This document shows, one piece after another, positions 1 through 9,634 of a stretch of DNA of 33,849 bases. Within the stretch, counting starts at the first letter, position 1; the number at the start of each line of letters is the position of its first letter. The notes under the pieces are model-generated. The model was given only the letters and a program-made list of their open reading frames with translations. It did not search any database and was not told the DNA's origin. The translations under genes and the position numbers were made by a program. This DNA comes from Thermodesulfobacteriota bacterium (GTDB lineage Bacteria > Desulfobacterota > Deferrisomatia > Deferrisomatales > JACRMM01): NCBI GenBank assembly GCA_040756475.1, contig JBFLZB010000010.1, positions 14,215 through 48,063 of the forward strand. Direction: 5' to 3'.

Positions 1-1
1 G

Positions 2-736
2 GCCCCGGCTGCGGGGCCGGAGGAGGAGCCGGAGCAGCCCGTGCCGGTCTTCGCCCTGGAGATGGAGCAGCCGGCGGCCCCAGGGGAGGGATCGGAGCCT
101 TCCGGCGAGGGCGCCCGGACGCCGCTCTGGGCCGACCGACCCGGGGAACCCGAGGAGGCCCGGGCGCCGTCCGAGCCACTGGAGCTCGCGGAGCCTCCAT
201 CGTGGGAGGAGACTTCGGCAGCCGGGGGCGCCGTCTCCGGGCGGGAGCGGGAGGACCTCTTCCCCGAGGAGCCCGCGGCGGCTCCGACGGAGCCCATCGA
301 GCTCCTGGCCGAGACCCGGGCCCGGGCTGACGAGCGGGAGACCTGGGGCGTCGAGCCGGCCGAGGTTGCCGGCGCTCCCTGGCCCGAGGAGCCTTCCCTG
401 TCCTTCGCCGAGGGACGAGGGGAAGAACGGGTTGCAGAACGGGCCGAAGCACGGATCGAGGGCGAGGCGTGGGCGGAGCCCCGGCCCGCGCCCCCTGCCG
501 AAGCGGCCTGGGATCGGGTGGCCCTCGAGCCGGAGGACGTGGCCACCCAGGTGGCCGCCGGCGCCGGAGAAGCGGTGCGCCGGGCCCTCTTGGAGAGCCT
601 CTCCCCCGACAAGCTCACTCCGCTGGTGGCGGCCACCGTGGAGCGGGTGGTGTGGGAGGTGGTCCCCCAGCTCGCCGAGCGCCTGATCCGGGAAGCCATC
701 GAGAAGCTTCAGGGCGAGCCGCCGGACGAAGCATAG
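2..736 (+). CDS. Acidic Pro/Glu/Ala-rich protein, C-terminal part (5' end outside window)
   Basis: The reading frame is open from the first bases of the window to a TAG at 734-736, so the gene starts upstream. About 165 residues are low-complexity and strongly acidic (Glu, Pro, Ala), probably a disordered linker. The last ~65 residues look folded: an amphipathic helical segment with the core VERVVWEVVPQLAERLI followed by a charged helix. From memory, tails of this type occur at the C-terminus of deltaproteobacterial response-regulator or zinc-ribbon proteins, often just upstream of valS, but no receiver or zinc-ribbon domain is visible here because the N-terminus is missing. The function is unknown. 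The codon bias matches the neighbours, so it is likely a real gene. A short heptamer repeat overlaps its stop codon. Confidence 0.7.
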   Translation, partial: APAAGPEEEPEQPVPVFALEMEQPAAPGEGSEPSGEGARTPLWADRPGEPEEARAPSEPLELAEPPSWEETSAAGGAVSGREREDLFPEEPAAAPTEPIELLAETRARADERETWGVEPAEVAGAPWPEEPSLSFAEGRGEERVAERAEARIEGEAWAEPRPAPPAEAAWDRVALEPEDVATQVAAGAGEAVRRALLESLSPDKLTPLVAATVERVVWEVVPQLAERLIREAIEKLQGEPPDEA

Positions 737-748
737 GGCATAGGGCAT
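731..748. repeat. Heptamer tandem repeat (GCATAGG, ~2.6 copies)
   Basis: Units of GCATAGG begin at 731 and 738, with a partial copy at 745-748. The repeat overlaps the stop codon (TAG, 734-736) of the upstream acidic protein. It is one of five short tandem repeats in the window that sit at or just behind stop codons. Confidence 0.7.
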
Positions 749-766
749 GCTCCCTGCCCTCCGCTC

Positions 767-795
767 TTGCACCTAGTCCGGCCGGTCCGTAGACT
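767..795 (+). promoter_or_regulatory. Sigma70-type promoter for valS-nadC
   Basis: A TTGCAC -35 box (767-772) and a TAGACT -10 box (790-795) are separated by exactly 17 bp, which puts transcription start near 802, about 50 nt before the valS ATG. The -10 resembles the TAGAnT elements seen at several other promoters in this window. Prediction by eye only. Confidence 0.55.
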
Positions 796-854
796 GGCGT
801 CCCTTTGTTGACGCCAGGCCGGCGCCCGCAGGCGCCCGGTTCCGAGGACCCACC

Positions 855-3551
855 ATGAGCGATTCCTCCCCCTGCGACCGGCCGGCCGAGCTCGGTTCCT
901 ACGATCCCCATCCCATCGAAGAGAAGTGGTACGCGCGCTGGGTGTCGGCCGGCGTCTTCCACGCCGACCCGGCCTCCCCCAAGCCCCCCTACGCCATCGT
1001 GATCCCCCCGCCCAACGTCACGGGCAACCTCCACATGGGGCACGCCCTGAACAACACCCTCCAGGACGTGCTCATCCGCTACAAGCGCATGGACGGGTTC
1101 GAGGCCCTGTGGATGCCCGGCACCGACCATGCGGGGATCGCCACCCAGAATGTGGTGGAGCGGATGCTGGCCCAGGAGGGGACCTCGCGCGAGGCCCTGG
1201 GCCGCGAGGCCTTCGTGGCCCGGGTGTGGAAGTGGCGGGAGGAGTCCGGCGGCACCATCATCCGCCAGCTCCGGCGCCTGGGAGCCTCCTGCGACTGGGA
1301 GCGGGAGCGCTTCACCATGGACGAGGGCCTGTCCCGGGCCGTGCGCGAGGTCTTCTGCCGTCTCTACGACGAGGGCCTCATCTACCGGGGGGACTACATC
1401 ACCAACTGGTGCCCCCGCTGCCACACGGCGCTCTCGGATCTGGAGGTGGAGCACGAAGACGCCCAGGGCCGCCTGTGGCACCTGCGCTACCCCTTCGCCG
1501 ACGGCTCGGGGGAGGTCGCGGTGGCCACTACCCGCCCGGAGACCATGCTCGGCGACACGGCGGTGGCGGTGCACCCCGAGGACGAGCGCTACCGCGGGCA
1601 GGTGGGCAAGACCCTGGTGCTGCCCCTGGTGGGGAGGGAGATCCCGCTCCTGGCCGACGCCGCGGTGGACCCCTCCTTCGGCACGGGGGCCGTGAAGGTC
1701 ACTCCGGCCCACGACCCCACGGACTTCGCCATCGGCCTGCGTCACGATCTGCCCCAGGTGGCGGTCATCGGCAAGGATGGGGCCATGACCCCCGAGGCCG
1801 GGGCGGCCTACGCGGGGCTCGACCGGTACGAGGCTCGAAAGAAGGTCCTGGCCGACCTGGAGGCCGCGGGCGCGCTCCTTCGCGAGGAGCCCCACGCCCA
1901 CGCCGTGGGGCACTGCTACCGGTGCCACACCGCCATCGAGCCCCTGGTCTCGCGCCAGTGGTTCGTGCGGGTGCAGACGCTGGCCGAGGCGGCGCTCGCG
2001 GCGGTGCGCGACGGGCGCACCCGCATCGTCCCTTCCCAATGGGAGAAGACCTACTTCCACTGGATGGAGAACATCCGCGACTGGTGCATCTCGCGTCAGA
2101 TCTGGTGGGGCCACCGTATTCCGGCCTTCACGTGCCGGGCCTGCGGGGCCCTGTCCGTGGTCCAGGACGATCCGGCCGCGTGCCCCCGCTGCGGGTCTCT
2201 GGAGATCGAGCAGGAAACCGACGTCCTCGACACCTGGTTCTCGTCGGCGCTGTGGCCCTTCTCCACCATGGGGTGGCCCGACCGCACCCCCGAGCTCGTC
2301 AAGTTCTACCCCACGAGCGCCCTGGTCACAGGGTTCGACATCCTCTTCTTCTGGGTCGCCCGGATGATGATGATGGGGCTGAAGTTCATGGGAGAGGTGC
2401 CCTTCCGGGAGGTGTACATCCACGCCCTGGTCCGGGACGAGGCGGGGCAGAAGATGTCCAAGAGCAAGGGCAACGTCATCGACCCCCTGGAGGTGATCGA
2501 TCGGCACGGCGCCGATGCCTTCCGCTTCACCCTGTGCGCCTTCGCGGCCCAGGGGCGCGACGTGCGCCTCTCCGCCGACCGGATCGAGGGGTACGCGCGC
2601 TTCGTCAACAAGGTCTGGAACGCGGCCAAGTTCGCCCTGATGAACGTGGCGGACCTGGATCCGAAGGCTCCCGAGGTGCCCTTCGGGGAGCTCCTGCCCC
2701 AGGACCGGTGGGTCCTCACCCGGCTTCGGGGGGCCGTTGCCGAGGTGCGCCGGGCGCTCGACGCCTACGAGTTCGACAAGGCGGCGGGGGCCGCGTACCA
2801 GTTCCTGTGGCGGGAGTTCTGCGACTGGTACATTGAGCTGGCCAAGCGGCCGCTCTACGGCGCCGGGGACTCCCGAGCCCGCCTGGGGACGCAGCAGACC
2901 CTGGTGCGGGCGCTCGACGCCATCTTCCGGCTGCTGCACCCCTTCATGCCGTTCGTCACCGAGGAGCTCTGGAGCCGGCTGCCCTGGCCCGGGTTCCTGG
3001 GGCAGCGGCCGGACTGCCTCGCCCGGGCCCCCTTTCCGCGCACGCAGGCCCTGCCCGCCGACGAGGCGGCCGCGGCCCGGGTGGAGCTCGTCCAGGCGGC
3101 GGTATCGGCGGTCCGAAACGTGCGGGGCGAGAGCAACGTGCCCCCCTCCCGGAAGATCACCGCCCTCTTCCAGGGGGAAGAGGCGGTGCTCGCGGTCCTT
3201 CGGGAGGAGCGAGAAGCGCTCTCGGCCCTGGCGGGGATCGGGGAGCTCGGGTTCTTCCCTGCGGATGCCCCCAAGCCGGAGAAGGCCGCCGTGGCCGTGG
3301 CTCCCGGCCTGGAGATCTTCCTGCCCCTGGCCGGCCTCCTGGACCTGGGGGAGGAGGAGCGGCGGCTGCGCAAGGAACTCGAGAAGGCCGAGGCCGAGTG
3401 GTCGAAGCTCGCGGCCAAGCTGGCGAACCCCCAGTTCGCAGACCGGGCCCCCCCCGCCGTGGTGGAGAAGGAAAAGGCCCGGGCGGCCGACGCCCAGGAG
3501 GCCCTCGCCAAGCTCCGGGCGAGCCTCGAGCGCGTCCTCTCGGCCGCGTGA
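855..3551 (+). CDS. valS: Valyl-tRNA synthetase
   Basis: This class I aminoacyl-tRNA synthetase charges tRNA-Val with valine in the cytoplasm and edits mischarged threonine. The 898-aa length is normal for the family. Visible landmarks are the HIGH-type motif HMGH at about residues 60-63, the editing (CP1) region with the [13 protein letters not shown] block, paired CXXC zinc-binding knuckles around residues 430-450, the GTDHAG block, and the KMSKS motif at about 533-537. A tRNA-binding anticodon domain follows, and the last ~70 residues form the charged coiled coil typical of ValRS. The ATG at 855 follows a GAGGA Shine-Dalgarno with 7-nt spacing. The stop codon lies inside the upstream part of nadC (see there), which suggests one transcript. 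Confidence 0.98.
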   Translation: MSDSSPCDRPAELGSYDPHPIEEKWYARWVSAGVFHADPASPKPPYAIVIPPPNVTGNLHMGHALNNTLQDVLIRYKRMDGFEALWMPGTDHAGIATQNVVERMLAQEGTSREALGREAFVARVWKWREESGGTIIRQLRRLGASCDWERERFTMDEGLSRAVREVFCRLYDEGLIYRGDYITNWCPRCHTALSDLEVEHEDAQGRLWHLRYPFADGSGEVAVATTRPETMLGDTAVAVHPEDERYRGQVGKTLVLPLVGREIPLLADAAVDPSFGTGAVKVTPAHDPTDFAIGLRHDLPQVAVIGKDGAMTPEAGAAYAGLDRYEARKKVLADLEAAGALLREEPHAHAVGHCYRCHTAIEPLVSRQWFVRVQTLAEAALAAVRDGRTRIVPSQWEKTYFHWMENIRDWCISRQIWWGHRIPAFTCRACGALSVVQDDPAACPRCGSLEIEQETDVLDTWFSSALWPFSTMGWPDRTPELVKFYPTSALVTGFDILFFWVARMMMMGLKFMGEVPFREVYIHALVRDEAGQKMSKSKGNVIDPLEVIDRHGADAFRFTLCAFAAQGRDVRLSADRIEGYARFVNKVWNAAKFALMNVADLDPKAPEVPFGELLPQDRWVLTRLRGAVAEVRRALDAYEFDKAAGAAYQFLWREFCDWYIELAKRPLYGAGDSRARLGTQQTLVRALDAIFRLLHPFMPFVTEELWSRLPWPGFLGQRPDCLARAPFPRTQALPADEAAAARVELVQAAVSAVRNVRGESNVPPSRKITALFQGEEAVLAVLREEREALSALAGIGELGFFPADAPKPEKAAVAVAPGLEIFLPLAGLLDLGEEERRLRKELEKAEAEWSKLAAKLANPQFADRAPPAVVEKEKARAADAQEALAKLRASLERVLSAA

Positions 3552-3565
3552 GGAGCCCGGACGCC

Positions 3566-4408
3566 GTGGACTTTCCCCGCCTTGCCGCCGACCGGGTGCT
3601 CCGGGCCGCCCTGGAGGAAGACGTGGGCCCCGGGGACGTGACCACCCAGGCCGCGGTCCCCGCCGGCACCCGGACCCGGGCGGCGCTGATCGCCAAGGAG
3701 CCCCTGCGCCTGGCGGGCCTGCCCGGCTTCGTGCGGACCTTCGAGCTCCTGGAGGGGGGGGAGCTTCGCTGGGAGCTCCTCTGCCGGGAGGGAGAGGAGG
3801 TGGCCGCCGGCGCCCGGGTCCTGCGGGTGGAGGGGGACGCCCGGGTCCTCCTCACGGGGGAGCGCACGGCGCTCAACCTCCTCCAGCGCCTCTCGGGGAT
3901 CGCCACCCTCACGGCCCGGTGGACCCGGCACCTGGCGGGCACCCGGGCGCGCCTGGTGGACACCCGCAAGACCACCCCGGGCCTGCGGGCCCTGGAGAAG
4001 TACGCGGTGCGGGTGGGGGGCGGGGCGAACCACCGCACGGGGCTCTTCGACGGGGTGCTCCTCAAGGAAAACCACCTTCGGGCCGCCGGGGGCATCGCCG
4101 CCGCGGTGGCGGGGGCCCGGCGCCGGGCGCCCCACACCCTGCGGATCGAGGTGGAGGTGACCAACCTCCAGGAGCTCCGCGAGGCCCTGGACGCGGGCGC
4201 CGACGCCGTGCTCCTGGACAACATGGGGCTCCCCGAGATGGCCGAGGCCGTGCGCCGGACCGGGGGCCGGGCGCTCCTGGAGGCCTCGGGGGGCGTCACC
4301 GAGGAGCGCCTGCGGGTCATCGCCGAGACGGGGGTTGATCTCATCTCCGCCGGTGCGCTCACCCACTCGGCCCGGGCCGTGGACCTCTCGTTGCTCTTCG
4401 AACCGTAG
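3566..4408 (+). CDS. nadC: Nicotinate-nucleotide pyrophosphorylase (quinolinate phosphoribosyltransferase)
   Basis: The enzyme converts quinolinate and PRPP to nicotinate mononucleotide in de novo NAD synthesis. The 280-aa product has the family signatures: DVGPGDVTT near the N-terminus, DTRKTTPGLR followed by EKYAVRVGGGANHRTGLFDG, a KENH loop, an EVEVTNLQE strand, LDNM, and LEASGGVT near the end. The GTG at 3566 was chosen because GAGGAG (3550-3555) lies 10 nt upstream and the resulting N-terminus (MDFPRLAADRVLRAAL) fits the family. A GTG at 3548, overlapping the valS TGA, is a possible alternative that adds six residues but lacks a Shine-Dalgarno. The GAGGAG begins at the second base of the valS stop codon, so translation is probably coupled. 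Confidence 0.96.
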   Translation: MDFPRLAADRVLRAALEEDVGPGDVTTQAAVPAGTRTRAALIAKEPLRLAGLPGFVRTFELLEGGELRWELLCREGEEVAAGARVLRVEGDARVLLTGERTALNLLQRLSGIATLTARWTRHLAGTRARLVDTRKTTPGLRALEKYAVRVGGGANHRTGLFDGVLLKENHLRAAGGIAAAVAGARRRAPHTLRIEVEVTNLQELREALDAGADAVLLDNMGLPEMAEAVRRTGGRALLEASGGVTEERLRVIAETGVDLISAGALTHSARAVDLSLLFEP

Positions 4409-4602
4409 CGGGTCTATGCCTCGGGCCATCGAGCCGAGAGCGGGCCGGGGGCCTCCCCTACGGCGGCACAGGATCCCGCAAGCCTCCCGCCGGTCCGTGA
4501 CAGCCGAGCGGGGAAGGGGAAGGGCATCCTGGGTCCGCTTGGGCATCGCCAAAACGGCCTGTGCCGCCTCCGGAGAGACCCCCGGCCCGCCCCGAAGCTT
4601 CC

Positions 4603-4640
4603 AAAAAAAAGAGGACCCCGGGCCAGGCCCGGGGTCCTCT
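4603..4640 (-). terminator. Rho-independent terminator of glnN
   Basis: A perfect inverted repeat, arms 4610-4624 and 4626-4640 (15 bp, so about 13 bp with a small loop), is preceded on the plus strand by eight A residues (4603-4610). Read on the minus strand this is a GC-rich hairpin running into a U tract, a textbook intrinsic terminator, about 30 nt past the glnN stop codon. Confidence 0.93.
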
Positions 4641-4669
4641 GTCCGCTTCGCCGTGGGGCGAACGAGGGA

Positions 4670-6766
<2,097 letters not shown>

Positions 6767-6855
6767 GATCTGTGCCTCCCTCGTGCCGGTGCGGAGATCT
6801 CTCTGCGAGGACCTCGCGGTGTGGTGGGGGCGGGCCCAGGGGCCGCCCGTCTCGA

Positions 6856-6898
6856 GACAATTTTGTTTTCTGAGCGCCTGCCGTTCTACAAACTTGTC
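6856..6898. promoter_or_regulatory. Paired ACAANNTTGT operator-like palindromes upstream of glnN
   Basis: ACAATTTTGT (6857-6866) and ACAAACTTGT (6888-6897) are each palindromic around two central bases and lie 31 bp apart, about three helical turns. Together the two 11-nt arms (6856-6866 and 6888-6898) also form an inverted repeat with one mismatch. They lie 90-132 bp upstream of the glnN start, in a locally AT-rich patch. A dimeric regulator binding cooperatively on one face of the helix would fit; the regulator is unknown. Confidence 0.45.
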
Positions 6899-6987
6899 GG
6901 TCCCGCGTCCTGCCTGCCAAGACCCGGAAAGCGCTCGTGGGGCGCAAAACCTCGTGCCGGAGGTCCTGCGCCCCGGGCGCGAGGGGT

Positions 6988-7118
6988 CCCTTGCAAGGAG
7001 CGGACCTCCCCCGTCGGGTTCCTGCTGGGAATGGAGAATCGGGTGCCCTTCTCCCCTTTGCGGAGCGGCCGAGTCGGGTTAGGATTCCGCGGACAGTATG
7101 CTCCCCTTTGCAGGGCGG
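6988..7118. repeat. Three related 16-nt elements in the ferredoxin leader
   Basis: CCCTTGCAAGGAGCGG (6988-7003), CCCCTTTGCGGAGCGG (7053-7068) and CCCCTTTGCAGGGCGG (7103-7118) are related; the last two match at 14 of 16 positions. A second direct repeat, GTCGGGTT, occurs at 7013 and 7073. The function is unknown: repeated regulator sites or remnants of a local duplication. Confidence 0.45.
7058..7085 (+). promoter_or_regulatory. Possible promoter of the ferredoxin operon
   Basis: TTGCGG (7058-7063) and TAGGAT (7080-7085) are spaced by 16 bp, with a predicted start about 45 nt before the ferredoxin GTG. The match is moderate, and the -35 lies inside one of the repeated elements. Confidence 0.3.
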
Positions 7119-7134
7119 GAAAGGACGGTGTGCC

Positions 7135-7320
7135 GTGAAGATCATCGTGGACCCGAAGAAATGCCGCGGGGCGGGGGCCTGTGCCCAGGCCTGCCCCGAG
7201 AAGGCCATCACCCTGACGGACGGGGTGGCCCGGATCGACGAGAAGAAGTGCGACCTCGACGGGATCTGCATCGCCGCGTGTCCCCACGAGGCGCTGTCTC
7301 TTTTCGAGGACGAAGCATAG
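7135..7320 (+). CDS. Small ferredoxin with two incomplete Cys motifs
   Basis: A 61-aa bacterial-type dicluster ferredoxin, presumably a cytoplasmic electron carrier. The two half-motifs are CRGAGACAQACP (Cys 10, 16, 20) and CDLDGICIAACP (Cys 39, 45, 49). In both, the second cysteine of the canonical CXXCXXCXXXCP is replaced, by Ala13 and Asp42, so only six cysteines remain. Known ferredoxins with this change carry [3Fe-4S] or Asp-ligated [4Fe-4S] clusters; which applies here cannot be seen. The GTG start has AAGGA (7121-7125) upstream with 9-nt spacing, and upstream codons in the same frame look non-coding. It heads a likely operon with the tautomerase (36-nt gap) and the 54-aa protein. Confidence 0.88.
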   Translation: MKIIVDPKKCRGAGACAQACPEKAITLTDGVARIDEKKCDLDGICIAACPHEALSLFEDEA

Positions 7321-7356
7321 CGGAAACCTGTCGCCGAGCCGCTGGAGGAGACCATC

Positions 7357-7539
7357 ATGCCCATCGTGAACATCGACTGGCTGGAAGGACGCACCGTAGA
7401 GCAGAAGCGGGTCATTTCGCGGAGGGTGACCGATGTGATCGTGGAGGTCTCGGGCTGCGCCCCCGAGGCGGTCACCGTGATCTTCACCGACCATCCCCGC
7501 CACGACATCGCCAAGGCGGGCAAGCTGCTCTCGGACTGA
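7357..7539 (+). CDS. 4-oxalocrotonate tautomerase family protein
   Basis: A 60-aa protein of the tautomerase superfamily. The mature N-terminus would be Pro (MPIVNID), the catalytic base of this family, followed by the usual beta-alpha-beta pattern (residues 1-8 strand, 13-32 helix ending in VSGCAPEAVTVIF, then a second strand). The length equals that of typical 4-OT monomers, which assemble as hexamers. The substrate is unknown; many small tautomerases outside aromatic degradation clusters have no assigned role, and no meta-cleavage genes are nearby. The start is set by GGAGGAG 6 nt upstream. Confidence 0.9.
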   Translation: MPIVNIDWLEGRTVEQKRVISRRVTDVIVEVSGCAPEAVTVIFTDHPRHDIAKAGKLLSD

Positions 7540-7556
7540 CGGCGGGGACGGCTGCC

Positions 7557-7721
7557 GTGAAATCCTCTCGTGAGCGCACCTACACCTGCTCGGACTATCG
7601 TGAAGAGATGCGCCTGCTCGGGCTCCGGCGCCGCCTGGAACAGGAGGGCGTGAGCCGCGAGGAGCGGGTGCGCCTGCTCCAGGAGATCGAGCAGCTGGAA
7701 CGGAACCTGGCGATGGGCTGA
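7557..7721 (+). CDS. Small charged protein (YTCSDYREEM family)
   Basis: A 54-aa protein beginning MKSSRERTYTCSDYREEM and continuing as a highly charged helix with Leu and Arg/Glu repeats (LRRRLEQEGVSREERVRLLQEIEQLER). The GTG at 7557 was chosen because GGGGA lies about 9 nt upstream and the gap to the tautomerase stop is only 17 nt. From memory, closely similar short proteins starting with a Y-T-C-x-D-Y-R-E-E-M block occur in Geobacter-like deltaproteobacteria; their function is not known to me. It has one cysteine, no membrane segment, and probably a coiled coil. The position in the ferredoxin-tautomerase transcript suggests a linked, possibly redox or regulatory, role; that is inference only. 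Confidence 0.75.
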   Translation: MKSSRERTYTCSDYREEMRLLGLRRRLEQEGVSREERVRLLQEIEQLERNLAMG

Positions 7722-7730
7722 CGCCGGGCG

Positions 7731-7736
7731 TATGAT
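7731..7736 (+). promoter_or_regulatory. Candidate -10 element for the ClC gene
   Basis: TATGAT is a near-perfect -10 located 48 nt before the ClC start codon; the -35 at the proper distance (TGGCGA) is weak. The gene could also be read through from the upstream operon. Confidence 0.35.
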
Positions 7737-7778
7737 CCCCGCCGCCCCCTCCGCTTCCGCTCCCCACGAGGATTGCCG

Positions 7779-9563
7779 TTGACCGCGACCCCCGGCCCGC
7801 CCCTGCGGGCCCGCGCCGAAGCCTGGCTGCGCGGCGCCAGGCCCAGCGAGAACACGGCGCTCCTGGCCATGGCGGTGGCCGTGGGGCTCCTGGGCGGGGT
7901 GGGCAACCTCGTCTTCCGCCGGCTCATCGACCTCTTCCACTTCCTGATCTTCCAGGAAGGCGGGCGCCTCCTCGGGGTGGAGGCGGGTTTCCCGGCGGTG
8001 CTCCTCCTGCCGCTCCTGCCCATGGCGGGGGCGGCGCTCCTGGTGCCCCTGGATCTCCTCTTTCCCGGGGAGGTCCGGGGCTACGGCCTGCCCCGCTTTC
8101 TGGAGGCGGTGAACCTCAAGGGGGCCGTCTTCCGGGCCCGCGCCCTGGTGGGGAAGTCCCTGGCGGCAGCGGTGACCATCGGCACCGGGGGCTCCGCCGG
8201 CATGGAGGGCCCCATCGCGGCGATCGGCGGGGCCATCGGCTCCCTGCTGGGGCAGGCCCTGCGGGTGGGGCACGAGCGCCTGCGCACCCTGGTGGCCTGC
8301 GGCGTGGCCGCGGGAGTGGGGGGGACCTTCAACGCCCCCATCGCCGGGGTCTTCTTCGCCCAGGAGATCGTGCTCCTGCGCTCCTTCGAGGCCACGAGCT
8401 TCACGCCCATCGTCATCAGCTCCGCCATCGGCACCCTGGTGACCCGCGCGGTGGAGGGGAACTTCCCCGCCTTCGCGGTGCCCCACTACGCCCTCCAGAG
8501 CCCCTGGGAAGTGGTCTTCTACGCCGTGCTCGGGGTGCTCGTGGGCCTCGCGGCGGTCCACTTCATCCGCAGCTTCTACGCCCTGGCGGATCGGTTCGCG
8601 GCCTGGCGCGCTCCCGCACGCCTCAAGCCCCTGGCCGGGGCCTTCGCAACGGGGGCCCTGGGGATCGCGCTCCCCCAGGTGCTCGGCAACGGCTACGAGC
8701 ACGTGGAGCTCGCCCTGGCGGGGCAGATGGGGGGGTGGCTCCTGCTCCTCGTGGCCGCCGCCAAGGTCTACGCCACGGGGCTCACCCTGGGGTCGGGAAA
8801 CGCGGGGGGCGTCTTCGCCCCGAGCCTCTTCGTGGGAGCGATGCTCGGCGGCGCCTACGGGACCCTCGTCACCGCCCTCTTCCCCGGAATCTCCGCGGGG
8901 GCCGGGGCCTACGCCCTGGTGGGGATGGGTGGCTTCCTCGCCGCGGCTACTCACGCTCCCATGACCGCGATCTTCCTCATCTTCGAGATGACCCACGAGT
9001 ACTCCGTCATCCTGCCCATCATGGTCTGCTGCGTCATCGGGTACACGGTGTCGCGCTACTTCCAGCGTGACTCCATCGACACCCTGGAGCTCGCCCGCCG
9101 GGGCATCCGGCTGGAGGAGGGCCGGGAGGTGAGCGTGCTCCAGTCCATCCGGGCCGGCGACGTGATGAACCCCGGTGTGGAGGTCATTCCCGAGGGGATG
9201 CACCTCAAGGAGATCCTCCAGTTCATCCCCCGCTCCCGCCACATGACCTTCCCCGTGGTGGACGCCGGCGGACGGATGACGGGGATCCTGAGCCTCCAGG
9301 ACTTTCGGGAGATCGCCTACGAAGAGGGGCTCGAGGACTTGGTGGTGGCCGGGGAGCTCGCCACCCGGGAGGTCATCGCCGTCTTCCCCGACGAGAGCCT
9401 GCGGGACGCCCTGGGGAAGATCGGGGTGCGCAACTTCGAGCACCTGCCCGTGGTGAGCCGGGAGGACCCCCGGCAGGTGCTCGGCATGCTGTCCCGCCGC
9501 GACATCGTCACCGCCTACAACAAGGCCCTCATCGACCGGAGCCTCCGGCCCGGGGAGGGGTAG
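7779..9563 (+). CDS. ClC-type chloride channel/transporter with C-terminal CBS domains
   Basis: A 594-aa integral inner-membrane protein that conducts or exchanges chloride. Residues ~25-430 form the ClC membrane core with many hydrophobic helices. Signature segments are GYGLPRF (in place of GSGIP), GSAGMEGP with the gating glutamate at about residue 143, and GGVFAPS at about 343-349. Residues ~455-585 hold two CBS domains (MNPGVEVIPEGMHLKEIL and TREVIAVFPDESLRDAL), which often bind adenine nucleotides and gate transport. The start is uncertain: TTG at 7779 has GAGGA 6 nt upstream, whereas the in-frame TTG at 7773 touches the Shine-Dalgarno. Whether it is a channel or an H+/Cl- exchanger cannot be decided from these motifs. 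Confidence 0.93.
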   Translation: MTATPGPPLRARAEAWLRGARPSENTALLAMAVAVGLLGGVGNLVFRRLIDLFHFLIFQEGGRLLGVEAGFPAVLLLPLLPMAGAALLVPLDLLFPGEVRGYGLPRFLEAVNLKGAVFRARALVGKSLAAAVTIGTGGSAGMEGPIAAIGGAIGSLLGQALRVGHERLRTLVACGVAAGVGGTFNAPIAGVFFAQEIVLLRSFEATSFTPIVISSAIGTLVTRAVEGNFPAFAVPHYALQSPWEVVFYAVLGVLVGLAAVHFIRSFYALADRFAAWRAPARLKPLAGAFATGALGIALPQVLGNGYEHVELALAGQMGGWLLLLVAAAKVYATGLTLGSGNAGGVFAPSLFVGAMLGGAYGTLVTALFPGISAGAGAYALVGMGGFLAAATHAPMTAIFLIFEMTHEYSVILPIMVCCVIGYTVSRYFQRDSIDTLELARRGIRLEEGREVSVLQSIRAGDVMNPGVEVIPEGMHLKEILQFIPRSRHMTFPVVDAGGRMTGILSLQDFREIAYEEGLEDLVVAGELATREVIAVFPDESLRDALGKIGVRNFEHLPVVSREDPRQVLGMLSRRDIVTAYNKALIDRSLRPGEG

Positions 9564-9577
9564 GGAAGCGGCGGTCG

Positions 9578-9593
9578 GCGTTCAGCGTTCAGC
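9578..9593. repeat. Heptamer tandem repeat (GCGTTCA, 2.3 copies)
   Basis: GCGTTCA at 9578 and 9585, then GC. It begins 14 nt after the stop codon of the ClC gene, in the 71-nt gap before the helicase gene. Confidence 0.65.
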
Positions 9594-9634
9594 CAAGGCG
9601 GCCCACCGCCCATGCGTGCCACGAGGATACCCAG

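Larger units (their letters stand above)
6767..7134. other. Structured divergent intergenic region between glnN and the ferredoxin gene
   Basis: No gene is seen here. The glnN side (6856-6898) is strikingly AT-rich for this genome and contains paired palindromes. The ferredoxin side contains a 9-bp hairpin (6950-6958 with 6976-6984), an 8-bp inverted repeat GGAGGTCC/GGACCTCC (6959-6966 with 7002-7009), a 6-bp stem (7033-7038 with 7049-7054), and three related 16-nt elements at 6988, 7053 and 7103. I could not match it to a known riboswitch. Confidence 0.6.

Noticed and set aside
742-760. Hairpin AGGGCA/TGCCCT behind the first gene as a terminator
   Set aside because: Only 6 bp, no U tract, and half of it is the heptamer repeat.
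615-2939. 774-codon open frame on the minus strand across valS
   Set aside because: Composition-driven shadow: Pro/Gly/Arg/His-rich translation, no domains, and it lies over a certain gene.
6941-6957. Sigma54 promoter CGGCACG...TTTGC on the minus strand upstream of glnN
   Set aside because: Spacing between GG and GC is one base too long for the strict sigma54 geometry.
6925-6960. c-di-GMP (GEMM-I) riboswitch suggested by GGGGCGCAAAACC
   Set aside because: Only one core segment is similar; the 5' core and the P1 closing helix are missing.
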